Assembly: GCA_029887795.1 (NCBI GenBank) | Contig: JARXPE010000005.1 | Span: 1-60,088, forward strand | Length of the DNA stretch: 60,088 bases | Source: Thermoproteota archaeon | GTDB lineage: Archaea; Thermoproteota; Methanomethylicia; Methanomethylicales; Methanomethylicaceae | Reading direction: 5' to 3' | Shown here: in pieces, positions 27,152-35,773 of the stretch | Layout of the letters: each line of letters starts with the position of its first letter | How positions within the stretch are numbered: the first letter of the stretch is position 1 | Made by a program: the position numbers and the translations under genes | The notes under the pieces: model-generated | The model's database searches: none | Told to the model about the DNA's origin: nothing | The model's input: only the letters and a program-made list of their open reading frames with translations

Positions 27152-27854
27152 TCTGGCGTTAGTGTTGGGAGGCGGGAAGTTCGGGACCATCGCATTCAAT
27201 GTGCTGGTCAGGAAATCTAGGCGGGTCATAGTAGTAGATAAAGATCCAAACTGTCATGCGAGCAAAGCTCTTCGGATGGTTTGCAGTGACCCTTCCAAGT
27301 GCGAGGTGGGTTCAAGGCTCGTTGTGGAAGATGCAATTAACCATGCCATAAAGATCATAAAAGCTGGTACCGTCCCCGACATCATCGTGCCTGCCATGCC
27401 AGGGAATTCCATGGCTATGCTCTTCACGAAATGGGTCTCCGAAAATGGGTTTTCAGTAGAGCCGGAGCCAGAGATGTTGATGAAAGCCTTGATCGAAGTT
27501 CCAAAGGATGTCATCTTCCAAGAGGACAAAAGCACCGCAACGCTGATCTTGTCTCATGCAAAAGATTTCATTTGTAGCCCTTGGTGTGATGAGCCTGAAG
27601 TCTGCCCCGTGACGGGCAAAAAGATTGAGTCTGTGAATTCCATTCTTGCGAGGATGAGTTTTTGCTCCTACAACAAGGTCTTTAGGAGTAGGCTGGTCGA
27701 GAAGGGTGTCGGGGCTATAGACGGGAGGGAGGTCTACAGAGAACTTTTGAGTCTGCCTACGGAATTAGAAAAATACACACTTTGCGTGGGCACTGCCTGC
27801 AATTGCCATGGAATAGTTAATTTCTTGAAAGTTTCAAGGAGGGCAAAGAGTTGA
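27141..27854 (+). CDS. Rossmann-like protein with two Cys clusters
   Basis: 237 residues. The start, LALVLGGGKFGTIAFNVL, is a nucleotide-binding beta-alpha-beta with a glycine-rich loop, followed by an acidic strand end (VIVVDKDPNC). Ten cysteines are spread through the chain. The C-terminal half has C145-x3-C149-x5-C155 (FICSPWCDEPEVC) and C215-x4-C220-x-C222-H223 (LCVGTACNCH). Such spacing could hold an iron-sulfur cluster or zinc. The family was not recognised. Overlap with the preceding 75-residue gene suggests joint function. It may be a redox or nucleotide-dependent enzyme; a search for matches with known metal ligands would settle this. Confidence 0.65.
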   Translation: MVYDLALVLGGGKFGTIAFNVLVRKSRRVIVVDKDPNCHASKALRMVCSDPSKCEVGSRLVVEDAINHAIKIIKAGTVPDIIVPAMPGNSMAMLFTKWVSENGFSVEPEPEMLMKALIEVPKDVIFQEDKSTATLILSHAKDFICSPWCDEPEVCPVTGKKIESVNSILARMSFCSYNKVFRSRLVEKGVGAIDGREVYRELLSLPTELEKYTLCVGTACNCHGIVNFLKVSRRAKS

Positions 27855-28033
27855 GATCAAATTTTGGTATTAACCTGCGTCAAAGAGAATTTTGACTTCA
27901 AGAGGCTAAATTAATCTAGGAATGTTAAATTTGTGAACGGGTTGAGAAACTCGGTAAGCCAATCATGCTCAAAGAAATTTATAACGAATTTGTCAATAGC
28001 TAAAGTAGACGCAAGCCTATAATAATCAAGAGA

Positions 28034-28510
28034 GTGAAGAAAAGCATGATTTTGATGTTTGATGGGCTATGCGAGCCCTACAATCCGGGAGGTATTGCGA
28101 CCTACGGCTTCATTGTTTATCAAGATGGTGTAAAATTGCACGAGGAGGGAGGGTTTGTAGGCGCCGGAATATTGGGTGATGATGTATCGAATAACGTTGC
28201 AGAATACACTGCTCTAATCAAGGGCATGGAGTACATAATAAAGATGGGCTATAATGGTCCTTTGACCGTGAGGGGCGACAGTCAGCTAGTAATAAGGCAG
28301 ATGCGAGGGGAATATGCAGTTAGGGCTAGGCGCTTAATAAAACTTCACGAAAAGGCACGGGAGCTGGCACAAAAGTTTGAGAGTGTTATTTTTGAGTGGG
28401 TGCCAAGGGAGAAAAATGCCGAGGCGGATAAATTGTGTAGGACCGCATATGAAGACTTCGTACGAAAAATAAAAGGAAAAACTGCGGGGAAAGGCTCAAA
28501 AAGTAAGTGA
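28034..28510 (+). CDS. rnhA: Ribonuclease HI
   Basis: 158 residues. The four acidic catalytic positions are visible: Asp in LMFDGLCEPYNPGG, Glu in NVAEYTALIKGMEY, Asp in VRGDSQLVIRQM and Asp in EKNAEADKLCRTAY. The short form without the basic protrusion is typical of archaeal type 1 RNase H. It degrades the RNA of RNA-DNA hybrids. The start may be GTG 28034 or ATG 28046; neither has a strong ribosome site. The basic tail (KGKTAGKGSKSK) may aid nucleic-acid binding. Confidence 0.93.
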   Translation: MKKSMILMFDGLCEPYNPGGIATYGFIVYQDGVKLHEEGGFVGAGILGDDVSNNVAEYTALIKGMEYIIKMGYNGPLTVRGDSQLVIRQMRGEYAVRARRLIKLHEKARELAQKFESVIFEWVPREKNAEADKLCRTAYEDFVRKIKGKTAGKGSKSK

Positions 28511-28641
28511 CAGTCTAAATGTCTGGGATTATTACCAATTTTGCGGAACTTATGATGCAGGTTGGGGGAATTGCAAATCAGGTTTTCTAAATACCTAGTT
28601 TTCCAATATGTCATCAGCGTCTATTCTACGGAAACTGGTGA

Positions 28642-28703
28642 ATTGTTGGCTTATTTTGACCTTTGCACGGGGTCGCCGAAAGGGCTGAGTCAACCAATTT
28701 TTT
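28642..28703 (+). terminator. Hairpin followed by T tract
   Basis: ATTGTTGGCT (28642-28651) pairs with AGTCAACCAAT (28688-28698) with one bulge and one G-U pair; inside it GACC (28658-28661) can pair with GGTC (28671-28674). Six T residues follow. It lies about 130 bases after the RNase HI stop, in a 460-base gap before the beta-propeller gene. It may be a terminator or part of a small structured RNA. The rest of the gap holds no likely gene. Confidence 0.4.
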
Positions 28704-28923
28704 AAACCACCAAACAACTCACCTTACTTTTTTCTATCGGATTTATCTGGTCAGTTTGAGGTAACAATATAATAATAGATCAATAATAGATTATAGAAAA
28801 GCAGTCGATTAAGAGCTTGTGCGCCAGGGTCACTTGATTGTGCAGGAGGCAGTCATTTCAATTTGTTAAGATTTGACATACTGACTCTTTTTTATTGTTT
28901 TGGCGAAGTGTTCTATTTTTAGA

Positions 28924-28954
28924 ATGGATCGTTCCAATCCATAGTATAAAATAA
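28924..28954 (+). promoter_or_regulatory. Inverted repeat and TATA box before the beta-propeller gene
   Basis: ATGGAT (28924-28929) and ATCCAT (28937-28942) form a dyad with a 7-base centre. It abuts a TATA box, TATAAAATAA (28945-28954), centred 25 bases before the ATG at 28974. The predicted mRNA is leaderless, and the dyad is well placed to act as an operator. Confidence 0.5.
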
Positions 28955-28973
28955 TTTTGAATTGAATGTGATT

Positions 28974-30755
28974 ATGGTAAGCGTCATGAGCGTGTCAGAG
29001 CGCCGTAAAAAGTCTATAATTGTATTCATGTCACTGATAATCATAATGTTTTCCATTTCAGTTTATGCCCCGAGCACACCCTCAAACACCAATCTAAAGC
29101 GTTTCTCAGGAATGGACGAGTTAGAATTGTTTCTCAAGGATAGGTCCCTAGGCTCTAACATATTCATGAAGGATTTCCTAGCCTTAGACGTCACAACCAT
29201 GCAAACGAATGTTAGAGAGTCTTCCCAAGATTACTCCTATCAATACTCTTACTCAACAACAAATATCCAAGTTTCAGGGGTCGACGAGGCGGACATCGTT
29301 AAGAGTGATGGGAGGTACATCTATGTTTCATCAGGCGATACCATCTACATTGTTAAGGCTTATCCGCCGGAAGGCGGCAAGGTGGTGTCAAAAATCAAAC
29401 TTGAGGGCACCTACAAGCCCCAGATCTACATCCGCGGGGACAAACTTGTAGTCATCGGGAGCGCGCAGGTAGTAATTTTTGCCAAGATCTATCCAACGCC
29501 TGCCCCCATGTCGTTTGTTAAAGTTTACGATGTCTCAGACAGAAGTTCACCAGTCCTCGTAAGGGATTTGACGGTAAACGGAAGTATCAGTGGCTCCAGG
29601 ATGATCGGCGATTACCTATACATAGTCTCCAATAAATGGCCCTATGCCTACGACTTCGAAAATAAGGAAATGAAGGTTGAACTACCCTCTTACACATGTG
29701 ATGGTGTTTCCAAAGAGATCCCACCTGAGAAGATCTACTACATAGAATCTCAGGAGGGTCGGTACTCCTTCATCACGGTTATCTCCGTCAACGTGGCGGA
29801 CGAAAATGTGCCCCCCTCAGACGAGACCTTTTTGGCTGGAGCCTCATCCTGCATGTATGTTTCGAGAGAGAACATGTACCTCGTCGCCCATCAGTATCGC
29901 CCAGTAGTAATAACTTCGAACTTGAAGCCAGTCACCGAGTGGAGGGACGAGATGCTCATCTACAGGCTGAGATTGAGGGAAGGAAATATCAAAATAGAAG
30001 GCAGCGGCTCGGTCCCGGGACAGGTCCTGAACCAGTACAGCATGGACGAGTATAACGGATACTTCAGGATCGCCACCACGAAATGGACCTCCTCCGGTTC
30101 AGAGAACGGAATATACGTCATGGACATGATGATGCAAGTCGTGGGATCGGTTGAGGGTATAGCGCCAGGCGAGAGGATATACTCGGCAAGGTTCATGGGC
30201 GACAGGTGCTATTTGGTTACCTTCAGGCAGGTCGATCCCTTCTTTGTTGTTGATCTGAGTGACCCTAGCAATCCAAAAATTCTAGGTTATCTAAAGATAC
30301 CAGGGTACTCCAGCTACCTTCACCCCTTTGACGAAAACCACATAATAGGCGTTGGGAAGGAGGGGAACAACGTTAAACTCTCTTTATTTGATGTGAGCGA
30401 CGTAAAGGTACCGAAGGAGGTGGCTAAGTTCACCATGGACTTTTATTACTCTGATTCAGAGGTGCTTTACGATCAGAAGGCGTTTCTCTTTGATGCTGGA
30501 AAGCATTTGCTCTCTATTCCCGTTAGTTGGACCGAAGGCAAATCGGTGCTTAGTTACTTTAGGGGAGCGTGTGTCTTCAACCTTACTTTGGACGGAGGGT
30601 TCGTTCTCAGAGGTATAATACTGCACCAGAACGACCAAGACGGTGTCAGGCGCATACTCTACATAGACAACATCTTGTACACTGTATCCGGGAGCCAATT
30701 ACGCATGAGCGACCTTACGACCCTTGAATTGATCAAGAGTGTAGATCTACGATAA
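28974..30755 (+). CDS. Secreted beta-propeller domain protein
   Basis: About 593 residues. A signal peptide or anchor (IIVFMSLIIIMFSISVYA) is followed by a beta-propeller of the type with SGVDEADIVKSDGRYIYV near residue 95, a motif of archaeal and bacterial secreted propeller proteins (PF09826-like). Later blades repeat patterns such as SRMIGDYLYIVSN, ARFMGDRCYLVTF and VVDLSDPSNPKILG. It probably acts outside the membrane in binding or scaffolding; an enzymatic role is not evident. I place the start at ATG 28974, 25 bases after a TATA box; an upstream TTG (28962) adds four residues. Confidence 0.85.
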   Translation: MVSVMSVSERRKKSIIVFMSLIIIMFSISVYAPSTPSNTNLKRFSGMDELELFLKDRSLGSNIFMKDFLALDVTTMQTNVRESSQDYSYQYSYSTTNIQVSGVDEADIVKSDGRYIYVSSGDTIYIVKAYPPEGGKVVSKIKLEGTYKPQIYIRGDKLVVIGSAQVVIFAKIYPTPAPMSFVKVYDVSDRSSPVLVRDLTVNGSISGSRMIGDYLYIVSNKWPYAYDFENKEMKVELPSYTCDGVSKEIPPEKIYYIESQEGRYSFITVISVNVADENVPPSDETFLAGASSCMYVSRENMYLVAHQYRPVVITSNLKPVTEWRDEMLIYRLRLREGNIKIEGSGSVPGQVLNQYSMDEYNGYFRIATTKWTSSGSENGIYVMDMMMQVVGSVEGIAPGERIYSARFMGDRCYLVTFRQVDPFFVVDLSDPSNPKILGYLKIPGYSSYLHPFDENHIIGVGKEGNNVKLSLFDVSDVKVPKEVAKFTMDFYYSDSEVLYDQKAFLFDAGKHLLSIPVSWTEGKSVLSYFRGACVFNLTLDGGFVLRGIILHQNDQDGVRRILYIDNILYTVSGSQLRMSDLTTLELIKSVDLR

Positions 30756-30953
30756 CACCAAAAACGACGGAATGGAAAAAACAAAAGACCTAGAATTGAA
30801 TAATCCAATCAAATAATTGCAACAATATTATCAAGTGAGGCATTTCTCATTTTTTATTCTTGTCCATCTTATTTCGATGTAAATCGGTGTGATAATTGTG
30901 ATAAAGACAGAAGATATAACCGTCGCTTCACAGATAATGATACTGGTGAGAGG

Positions 30954-31721
30954 TTGGAGGTAAAGGTCGGCACTTGCGGGTGGAGCGTGAGGGGCGGAAG
31001 ATCTGCCTATTACAAGACCTTCTGTTGCATAGAGTTGCAGGAGACTTTTTACAGGCTCCCCAAGGTCGATACCGCCAAAGAGTGGAGGATGGGGGCGCCG
31101 GAAGGATTCGAGTTTGTGGTCAAGGCATGGCAGGCGTTGACCCACCCCGCCGCCAGCCCCACTTGGAGGAGAGCAGGGGGTCCGCCCAAGTGGGGGAAAG
31201 CTGAAAACTTTGGGTTTCTGAGGCCGACTGAGGAGAATTTTAGGGCTTGGGAGGAGACGCTAAAGGTCTGCGAGGTCCTCGGTGCGGGTTTTGTGGTCGT
31301 ACAGACGCCCCCCGCCTTCAAGCCCTCGCCCGAGGCGACTGAAGGAATGAGGGCATTCTTCACTTCAATAGAGAGGCGCGGGGTCAGGATTGGGTGGGAG
31401 CCGCGGGGAGAGTGGAACCAAAGACCAGATGATGTCAGAGCATTGTGCGAGGAGCTCTCTCTGGTCCATGTGGTCGACCCATTTAGGAGGATGCCTTTCC
31501 TGGAGAGCGATGTCGTTTACTTCAGGCTCCATGGGATAGGTGGAGGGGAGACGAACTACAGCTACGCGTATACCGACGATGATCTCAGGAGGTTGCTGCT
31601 GATGCTCGACGAGTTAAAGACAGTAAAGAGAGCGTACATAATGTTCAACAACTTAAATATGGCTCAGGACGCCCAGAGGTTCCTGACCCTCTTGCGCGGG
31701 ACTAGGAAGGTATTTATATAG
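30954..31721 (+). CDS. DUF72 family protein
   Basis: 255 residues, TIM-barrel-like. The beginning (VKVGTCGWSV) and middle (VETFYRLP-like: CIELQETFYRLPKVDTAKEW), with FVVKAWQALTHPA, GAGFVVVQTPPAF and DVVYFRLHG, fit the DUF72 (YecE) family. Its activity is unknown; relatives have been described as possible nucleases or metal-binding proteins. A GGTGAGAGG stretch precedes the TTG start. The last bases contain the promoter of the next gene. Confidence 0.9.
   Translation: MEVKVGTCGWSVRGGRSAYYKTFCCIELQETFYRLPKVDTAKEWRMGAPEGFEFVVKAWQALTHPAASPTWRRAGGPPKWGKAENFGFLRPTEENFRAWEETLKVCEVLGAGFVVVQTPPAFKPSPEATEGMRAFFTSIERRGVRIGWEPRGEWNQRPDDVRALCEELSLVHVVDPFRRMPFLESDVVYFRLHGIGGGETNYSYAYTDDDLRRLLLMLDELKTVKRAYIMFNNLNMAQDAQRFLTLLRGTRKVFI
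31711..31720 (+). promoter_or_regulatory. TATA box of the isochorismatase-like gene
   Basis: TATTTATATA at 31711-31720 lies inside the end of the DUF72 gene and 24-33 bases before the ATG at 31744. This spacing predicts a leaderless transcript. Confidence 0.55.
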
Positions 31722-31743
31722 TGACCAGAAAAGTCATGTTGCT

Positions 31744-32295
31744 ATGAGGCCAGCCCTAATTGTAATAGATATGTTGAATGATTTTGTCAAAGGGGCGTTA
31801 GCCAGCCCCACTGCAAAGGAGATCGTCCCAAACATAAAAAGGCTCATAACCAAAGCCCGGAGTCTAAAAATTCCGGTCGTATACTTGTGCGACGCACATT
31901 ACCCCGGCATTGACTGGGAGCTTAAGGTTTGGGGCCCGCACGCCCTAGCAGGGACGAAGGGAGCCGAGGTCATAGAGGAGCTTAAACCCGGGCAGGGAGA
32001 CTTTGTGGTGAGAAAGAGGAGGTACAGCGGATTCTTCCAGACCGACCTAGGCATCCTCCTGAGGGAGCTAGGCGCGGACACGCTCATACTCACTGGCATA
32101 GACACCTCAATATGCGTGAGCCTTACGGCTGCAGACGCGTTCTACAGAGGATACGCGCTTATAGTTCCGAGAGATGCCGTCGCCACAATTGACCCAATAG
32201 ACAACGAACGGGCATTGAGCTACTTGAAGAAGGTATACGGCGCAGAGATCACCACGACGGAGGAGTTGATCTCGAGGCTGGATCAAACAAAATGA
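31744..32295 (+). CDS. Isochorismatase-family cysteine hydrolase (nicotinamidase-like)
   Basis: 183 residues. The catalytic triad of the family is visible: Asp9 in LIVIDMLNDFVKG, Lys in VVRKRRYSGFF and Cys in GIDTSICVSLTAADAF. The cis-peptide region before the Cys (LILTGIDTSIC) fits too. His or Asp residues at the metal site (CDAHYPG) point to a nicotinamidase-like member, which would return nicotinamide to NAD synthesis; an isochorismatase or other amidase is possible. It has its own leaderless-type promoter. Confidence 0.88.
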   Translation: MRPALIVIDMLNDFVKGALASPTAKEIVPNIKRLITKARSLKIPVVYLCDAHYPGIDWELKVWGPHALAGTKGAEVIEELKPGQGDFVVRKRRYSGFFQTDLGILLRELGADTLILTGIDTSICVSLTAADAFYRGYALIVPRDAVATIDPIDNERALSYLKKVYGAEITTTEELISRLDQTK

Positions 32296-32334
32296 TGAAA
32301 AAACAGGTACGACCTGCCTCGAGGCACGGCTTCT

Positions 32335-32545
32335 TTGATTTATATAAAAAGTTGTTTGTTCAATCTGTTCAAACAAGTTGTTATTAGCAAGTCCTCAAAA
32401 GGAGAACTTGCGGATTCCTCCTTTTTCCGCAACCCTGTTTCTTTGCGGATCCGCAACCCAGGCGGGGCGGCAACGCCTCGTCTGGACAAATACTAAAACT
32501 TAACTGCCCCCTCTCCCCGCGGGAAGGGGCTTTCCTCTGACCCAT
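32335..32545 (+). ncRNA. Candidate structured RNA with own promoter and terminator
   Basis: A TATA box (TTTATATAAAAAG, about 32338-32350) is followed by a series of stems. TTGTTTGTTCAA and TTCAAACAAG pair near 32352-32376. TTGCGGA (32408-32414) pairs with TCCGCAA (32426-32432). A perfect 14-bp palindrome TTGCGGATCCGCAA occupies 32443-32456. CCAGGCG (32458-32464) pairs with CGCCT (32474-32478) and CTGG (32482-32485). GCCCC (32506-32510) pairs with GGGGC (32526-32530), followed by TTTCCTCT. The sequence TCCGCAACCC occurs twice. There is no good reading frame. The composition is much more GC-rich than other gaps. It may be a regulatory RNA or a leader for the FAH gene at 32648. Identity unknown. 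Confidence 0.5.
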
Positions 32546-32647
32546 TATGTCATATAAATGTTGAGATTATCGCATTGAAAATCGGATGGTTAAATTCAAA
32601 ATGTTAAAATAAATGCGCATCGAATATCAACCGCAACGGTGGGGATG

Positions 32648-33550
32648 ATGAAGTTCGCAACTTGTGAGTGTGAGAACAAGACTTTCCCGTGCCTAATCAA
32701 AGGCGACTATGCAATCAAATTGACGTCCTTCCTGTGCCTGAGATCCTTGAACCTTCAAGGCGCGAGAGACCTACTGCCTTTCATAGAGAGGATCGATGGG
32801 AATGGTCTTTCTCTGCTAAAAGAGGAGGCAGAGTCCATATCGAGCAACACACTAAAAATGATGGCAGAGAGCGGTGAGGCGGTAAAGCTAGACAAGTTAA
32901 GGCTGAGGGCTCCGCTACTCCGACCGCCATCGGTCTTCTGCTTAGGATTCAACTACAGGTCTCATGCCCCCGAGCTCAACAGACCTATACCCGAGGTTCC
33001 CATAGTATTCCTCAAGACCTCGAACTCAGTGATCGGACCAGAAGAGGAGATAATCCTTCCCAAGGTCTCCAACAGGGTCGATTACGAGGTAGAGCTGACA
33101 ATCGTGATGGGCAAGGGAGGCAGGTACATCAAAAAATCTGAGGCTTATGACAGGATCTTTGGGTATACTATCCTGAACGACATAACGGCTAGGGACATTC
33201 AGGCAAAGGACTTCTCCCTATCAAGACCCTGGCTGAGGTCCAAGAGCTTTGACACATTCGCGCCCATCGGACCTTTCATAGTCACCCATGATGAAATAGG
33301 CGATTCCATGTCACTGGACCTCGAACTCAGAGTCAATGGCGAGATCAAGCAGAAGTCCAACACTAAGGAGATGATCTTCGACGTACCCACAATTGTGGAG
33401 TACATCTCTGCTTTCACGACACTAGAGCCGGGCGCTATAATAGCCACCGGAACGCCTGAGAAGATCGGTCAGCTCAATGACGGGGACGTTGTGGAGGCCT
33501 ACATAGAAAAGATCGGAGTATTGAGAAACAGGGCAGTCAAGGAAAGGTAA
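32648..33550 (+). CDS. Fumarylacetoacetate hydrolase-family enzyme
   Basis: About 300 residues. The C-terminal FAH fold shows FCLGFNYRSHAPELNRPIPE, the metal-binding acids in RVDYEVELTIVMGKGG and NDITARDIQ, then SFDTFAPIGPFIVT, ELRVNGEIKQ and GTPEKIG. These features mark hydrolases, isomerases or decarboxylases acting on 2-oxo acids such as acylpyruvates or homoprotocatechuate intermediates. The N-terminal 95 residues are a divergent accessory domain. A GGTGGGG site supports ATG 32648 (or 32645). The next gene starts 7 bases later, so the two are co-transcribed. Confidence 0.92.
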   Translation: MKFATCECENKTFPCLIKGDYAIKLTSFLCLRSLNLQGARDLLPFIERIDGNGLSLLKEEAESISSNTLKMMAESGEAVKLDKLRLRAPLLRPPSVFCLGFNYRSHAPELNRPIPEVPIVFLKTSNSVIGPEEEIILPKVSNRVDYEVELTIVMGKGGRYIKKSEAYDRIFGYTILNDITARDIQAKDFSLSRPWLRSKSFDTFAPIGPFIVTHDEIGDSMSLDLELRVNGEIKQKSNTKEMIFDVPTIVEYISAFTTLEPGAIIATGTPEKIGQLNDGDVVEAYIEKIGVLRNRAVKER

Positions 33551-33556
33551 TCCGAA

Positions 33557-34246
33557 TTGAGGGCGAGAAGCATAACTATAGTGGCACTTCTTGCGGCGAT
33601 TTACGCAGTAGTCGGGCTGCTTCCCGGTTTTCCAGTTATAGGTGTGCCAGGGTCGGACATAAGGCTGACTAGGTCGCTAGAGATGGGCTACGGGGTGGCT
33701 TTAGGACCAGCTTTGGGGCCGCTTGCTGCATTCGTGGGAGCTGTTGTGAGCAGAGCCATTACAGGGGGCGGTACCGCCATTCTTTTTACCCCACTTGCAT
33801 TGGTGTCCTCTTTCATGGCGGCGACCATGGCTAAGAGGAGTGTCTTCGGAATAAGGGGGTGGATAAACTCCTCATTAGTGATGGCTGCGATACTCCTTGT
33901 TTGGTATGCCACTCCAGTAGGGCAATCCATACCAATATATTCAGTGCCCCATCTGATCGGTCTAGGTCTGATCTTGGTTTTAAGGGATAGGATCGCGGAC
34001 CTCCTCAACTCCGAGGACAAAGGAAAACTCTTCCTGGGAATGTTGATCTCTAGCTATCCTTCTACAATGGCAGGTCAGATGCTTGGAAACTTGATCTTTT
34101 TGGCACTTTTCAACCCAACTCCTGGGTTCTTTATGGCAGTACTTCCGGTAACGCTCGTGGAGAGAAGTGTCATCACTCTGTTGGGAGCCGTGGTGGGCGT
34201 GCCACTCCTATTGACGATAAGGACCTATTTATCTAAGGCTCAATAA
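33557..34246 (+). CDS. ECF-type substrate-binding membrane component (predicted)
   Basis: 229 residues with about six membrane spans. The start (RSITIVALLAAIYAVVGLLP), a glycine/proline-rich periplasmic-side loop GVPGSDIRL and the segment YGVALGPALGPLAAFVGAVV resemble S-components of energy-coupling-factor vitamin transporters. No ATPase or T-component is adjacent, so shared ECF parts elsewhere would be needed. Its tight link to a FAH-family enzyme suggests a substrate related to that pathway. Family assignment is by hydropathy and motif style only. Confidence 0.6.
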   Translation: MRARSITIVALLAAIYAVVGLLPGFPVIGVPGSDIRLTRSLEMGYGVALGPALGPLAAFVGAVVSRAITGGGTAILFTPLALVSSFMAATMAKRSVFGIRGWINSSLVMAAILLVWYATPVGQSIPIYSVPHLIGLGLILVLRDRIADLLNSEDKGKLFLGMLISSYPSTMAGQMLGNLIFLALFNPTPGFFMAVLPVTLVERSVITLLGAVVGVPLLLTIRTYLSKAQ

Positions 34247-34358
34247 CACATCTTTTCAGTAATTTTTCCGAATTCATTAAAGACTTTTTAAACTCTTTAA
34301 TGAGAAAATTTTAAATATTATTTATTTTCTATTCGACCTTCATTAAAAGGTGTGGTTT

Positions 34359-35726
34359 ATGGCTCAAAATAACGAACAAACAAATAAAACTGAAGGGGCT
34401 CTTCAACAGGTTTCCCTGGCAAAGAAGTTGGGCTTTTGGTACCTATGGGCAATTGCAGTTGGTGCTGTCGTCGGAGACGGAATATTTATGCTGATGGGGA
34501 GCGCATTCTCAGAGGCGGGACCTTCATCAGTATTGGCATTCTTCATCGCGGGTGTCCTGCAGGCTTTCCTGATGATATCCTTCGGCGAGCTAGCGGTGGG
34601 AATGCCCAGCGCGGGTGGACCGCAGCTCTGGGGCGAAAGACTGTTGGGAAAGGAGTGGGGTGTCATATCGAACCTCTCTTTTGCGATAGGCTGGATAATA
34701 GCTGGTGGGTCGACTGGTCTTGCCATCGGAGCATACACCCAACAGCTCCTCGGGCTGAACGGCGTGGAGTGGCAGATAATATTCGCGCTCGTATGGAACC
34801 TACTATTCGCACTAGCAAACATAGCAGGAGTTATTGTATCTGCTACGTTCCAGTTCATACTCACAGCCTCGCTGGTCATAATAATGGTTATCTTCGGCAT
34901 TGCAGGTGTCACTCTTATTGATCCCAACAACTTCTCGCCATTCATGCCAAACGGTATGATGGGCATGATCTTCGCCATCCCAATGGGAGTGTATGCCTAC
35001 ATGGGGGCTTCAACGGTGGTCTACGCCGGCGAGGAGACCAAGAGCGCAATCAACCTTCCCAAGGTACTGGTGTGGTCTTCGGTAACGTTCATAGCGGTCT
35101 ACACCCTAAGCCAGATAGTGGTCGTAGGAAGCATACCTTACTCTCTGGTCCCAGAGATGGCGGAGAACATGATCTCGCCCTACACGCTGGCGGCGGAGCA
35201 CCTATTCGGGGGTGTTGCTGCAACGATCATGAACCTTGCGGCTTGGCTTGCCGCAGCAACGTGCCTGCTCATGGGAACGATGTACGCGCCCCCAAGGAGC
35301 CTATATGCTCTCGCGAGGGCAGGCTACAGGATACCGAGGTCGCTGTCTTCTATCAGCAAGACCACAAGAGTTCCGGTTATGGGCACTATCATAACTTTGA
35401 TAGTATCGGAGCTGCTGGTTCTTCTTGGATGGTTCGACCCGAACTTCGTCTACGTGACGCTGGCACTTCAGCTTGTGTTCGCCTGGTGCGTCTCGTGGCT
35501 GATATCGTTGGCTGCAGTCTTTGCGTATAGAAAGAAGTATGCCACCGAAGTTCAGCAACTCAAGTGGAAGATCCCGCTATACCCGATCACGCCGATCATA
35601 GGACTGATTGGAATAATAGTGGTCATTGTCTTCACTTTCATGTACTCCATCATCGACCTCATAGCAGGTATAATATGGGTTTCCCTGCTTTACGTAGCAA
35701 CGAAGTACTACATCTGCAAAGACTGA
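34359..35726 (+). CDS. APC-family amino acid/amine permease
   Basis: About 455 residues, twelve predicted membrane spans. The first span carries the unwound-helix motif GAVVGDGIFMLMGSAFSEAGPSS typical of the APC superfamily; AMPSAGGPQLWGE-like and FAYMGASTVVYAGEETKSAINLPKV loops are also characteristic. AAGGTGTGG supports ATG 34359 rather than the GTG at 34350. A TATA-like TTTTAAATATTA lies about 45 bases upstream. It is followed by a glutamine-synthetase-like ligase and a Cys-protease-like protein, so it probably imports an amine or amino acid handled by them. Confidence 0.9.
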   Translation: MAQNNEQTNKTEGALQQVSLAKKLGFWYLWAIAVGAVVGDGIFMLMGSAFSEAGPSSVLAFFIAGVLQAFLMISFGELAVGMPSAGGPQLWGERLLGKEWGVISNLSFAIGWIIAGGSTGLAIGAYTQQLLGLNGVEWQIIFALVWNLLFALANIAGVIVSATFQFILTASLVIIMVIFGIAGVTLIDPNNFSPFMPNGMMGMIFAIPMGVYAYMGASTVVYAGEETKSAINLPKVLVWSSVTFIAVYTLSQIVVVGSIPYSLVPEMAENMISPYTLAAEHLFGGVAATIMNLAAWLAAATCLLMGTMYAPPRSLYALARAGYRIPRSLSSISKTTRVPVMGTIITLIVSELLVLLGWFDPNFVYVTLALQLVFAWCVSWLISLAAVFAYRKKYATEVQQLKWKIPLYPITPIIGLIGIIVVIVFTFMYSIIDLIAGIIWVSLLYVATKYYICKD

Positions 35727-35773
35727 ATTGATTGAGATTTTTTTATAAATGATAGGGGTGGTGTTGGCAGAAA

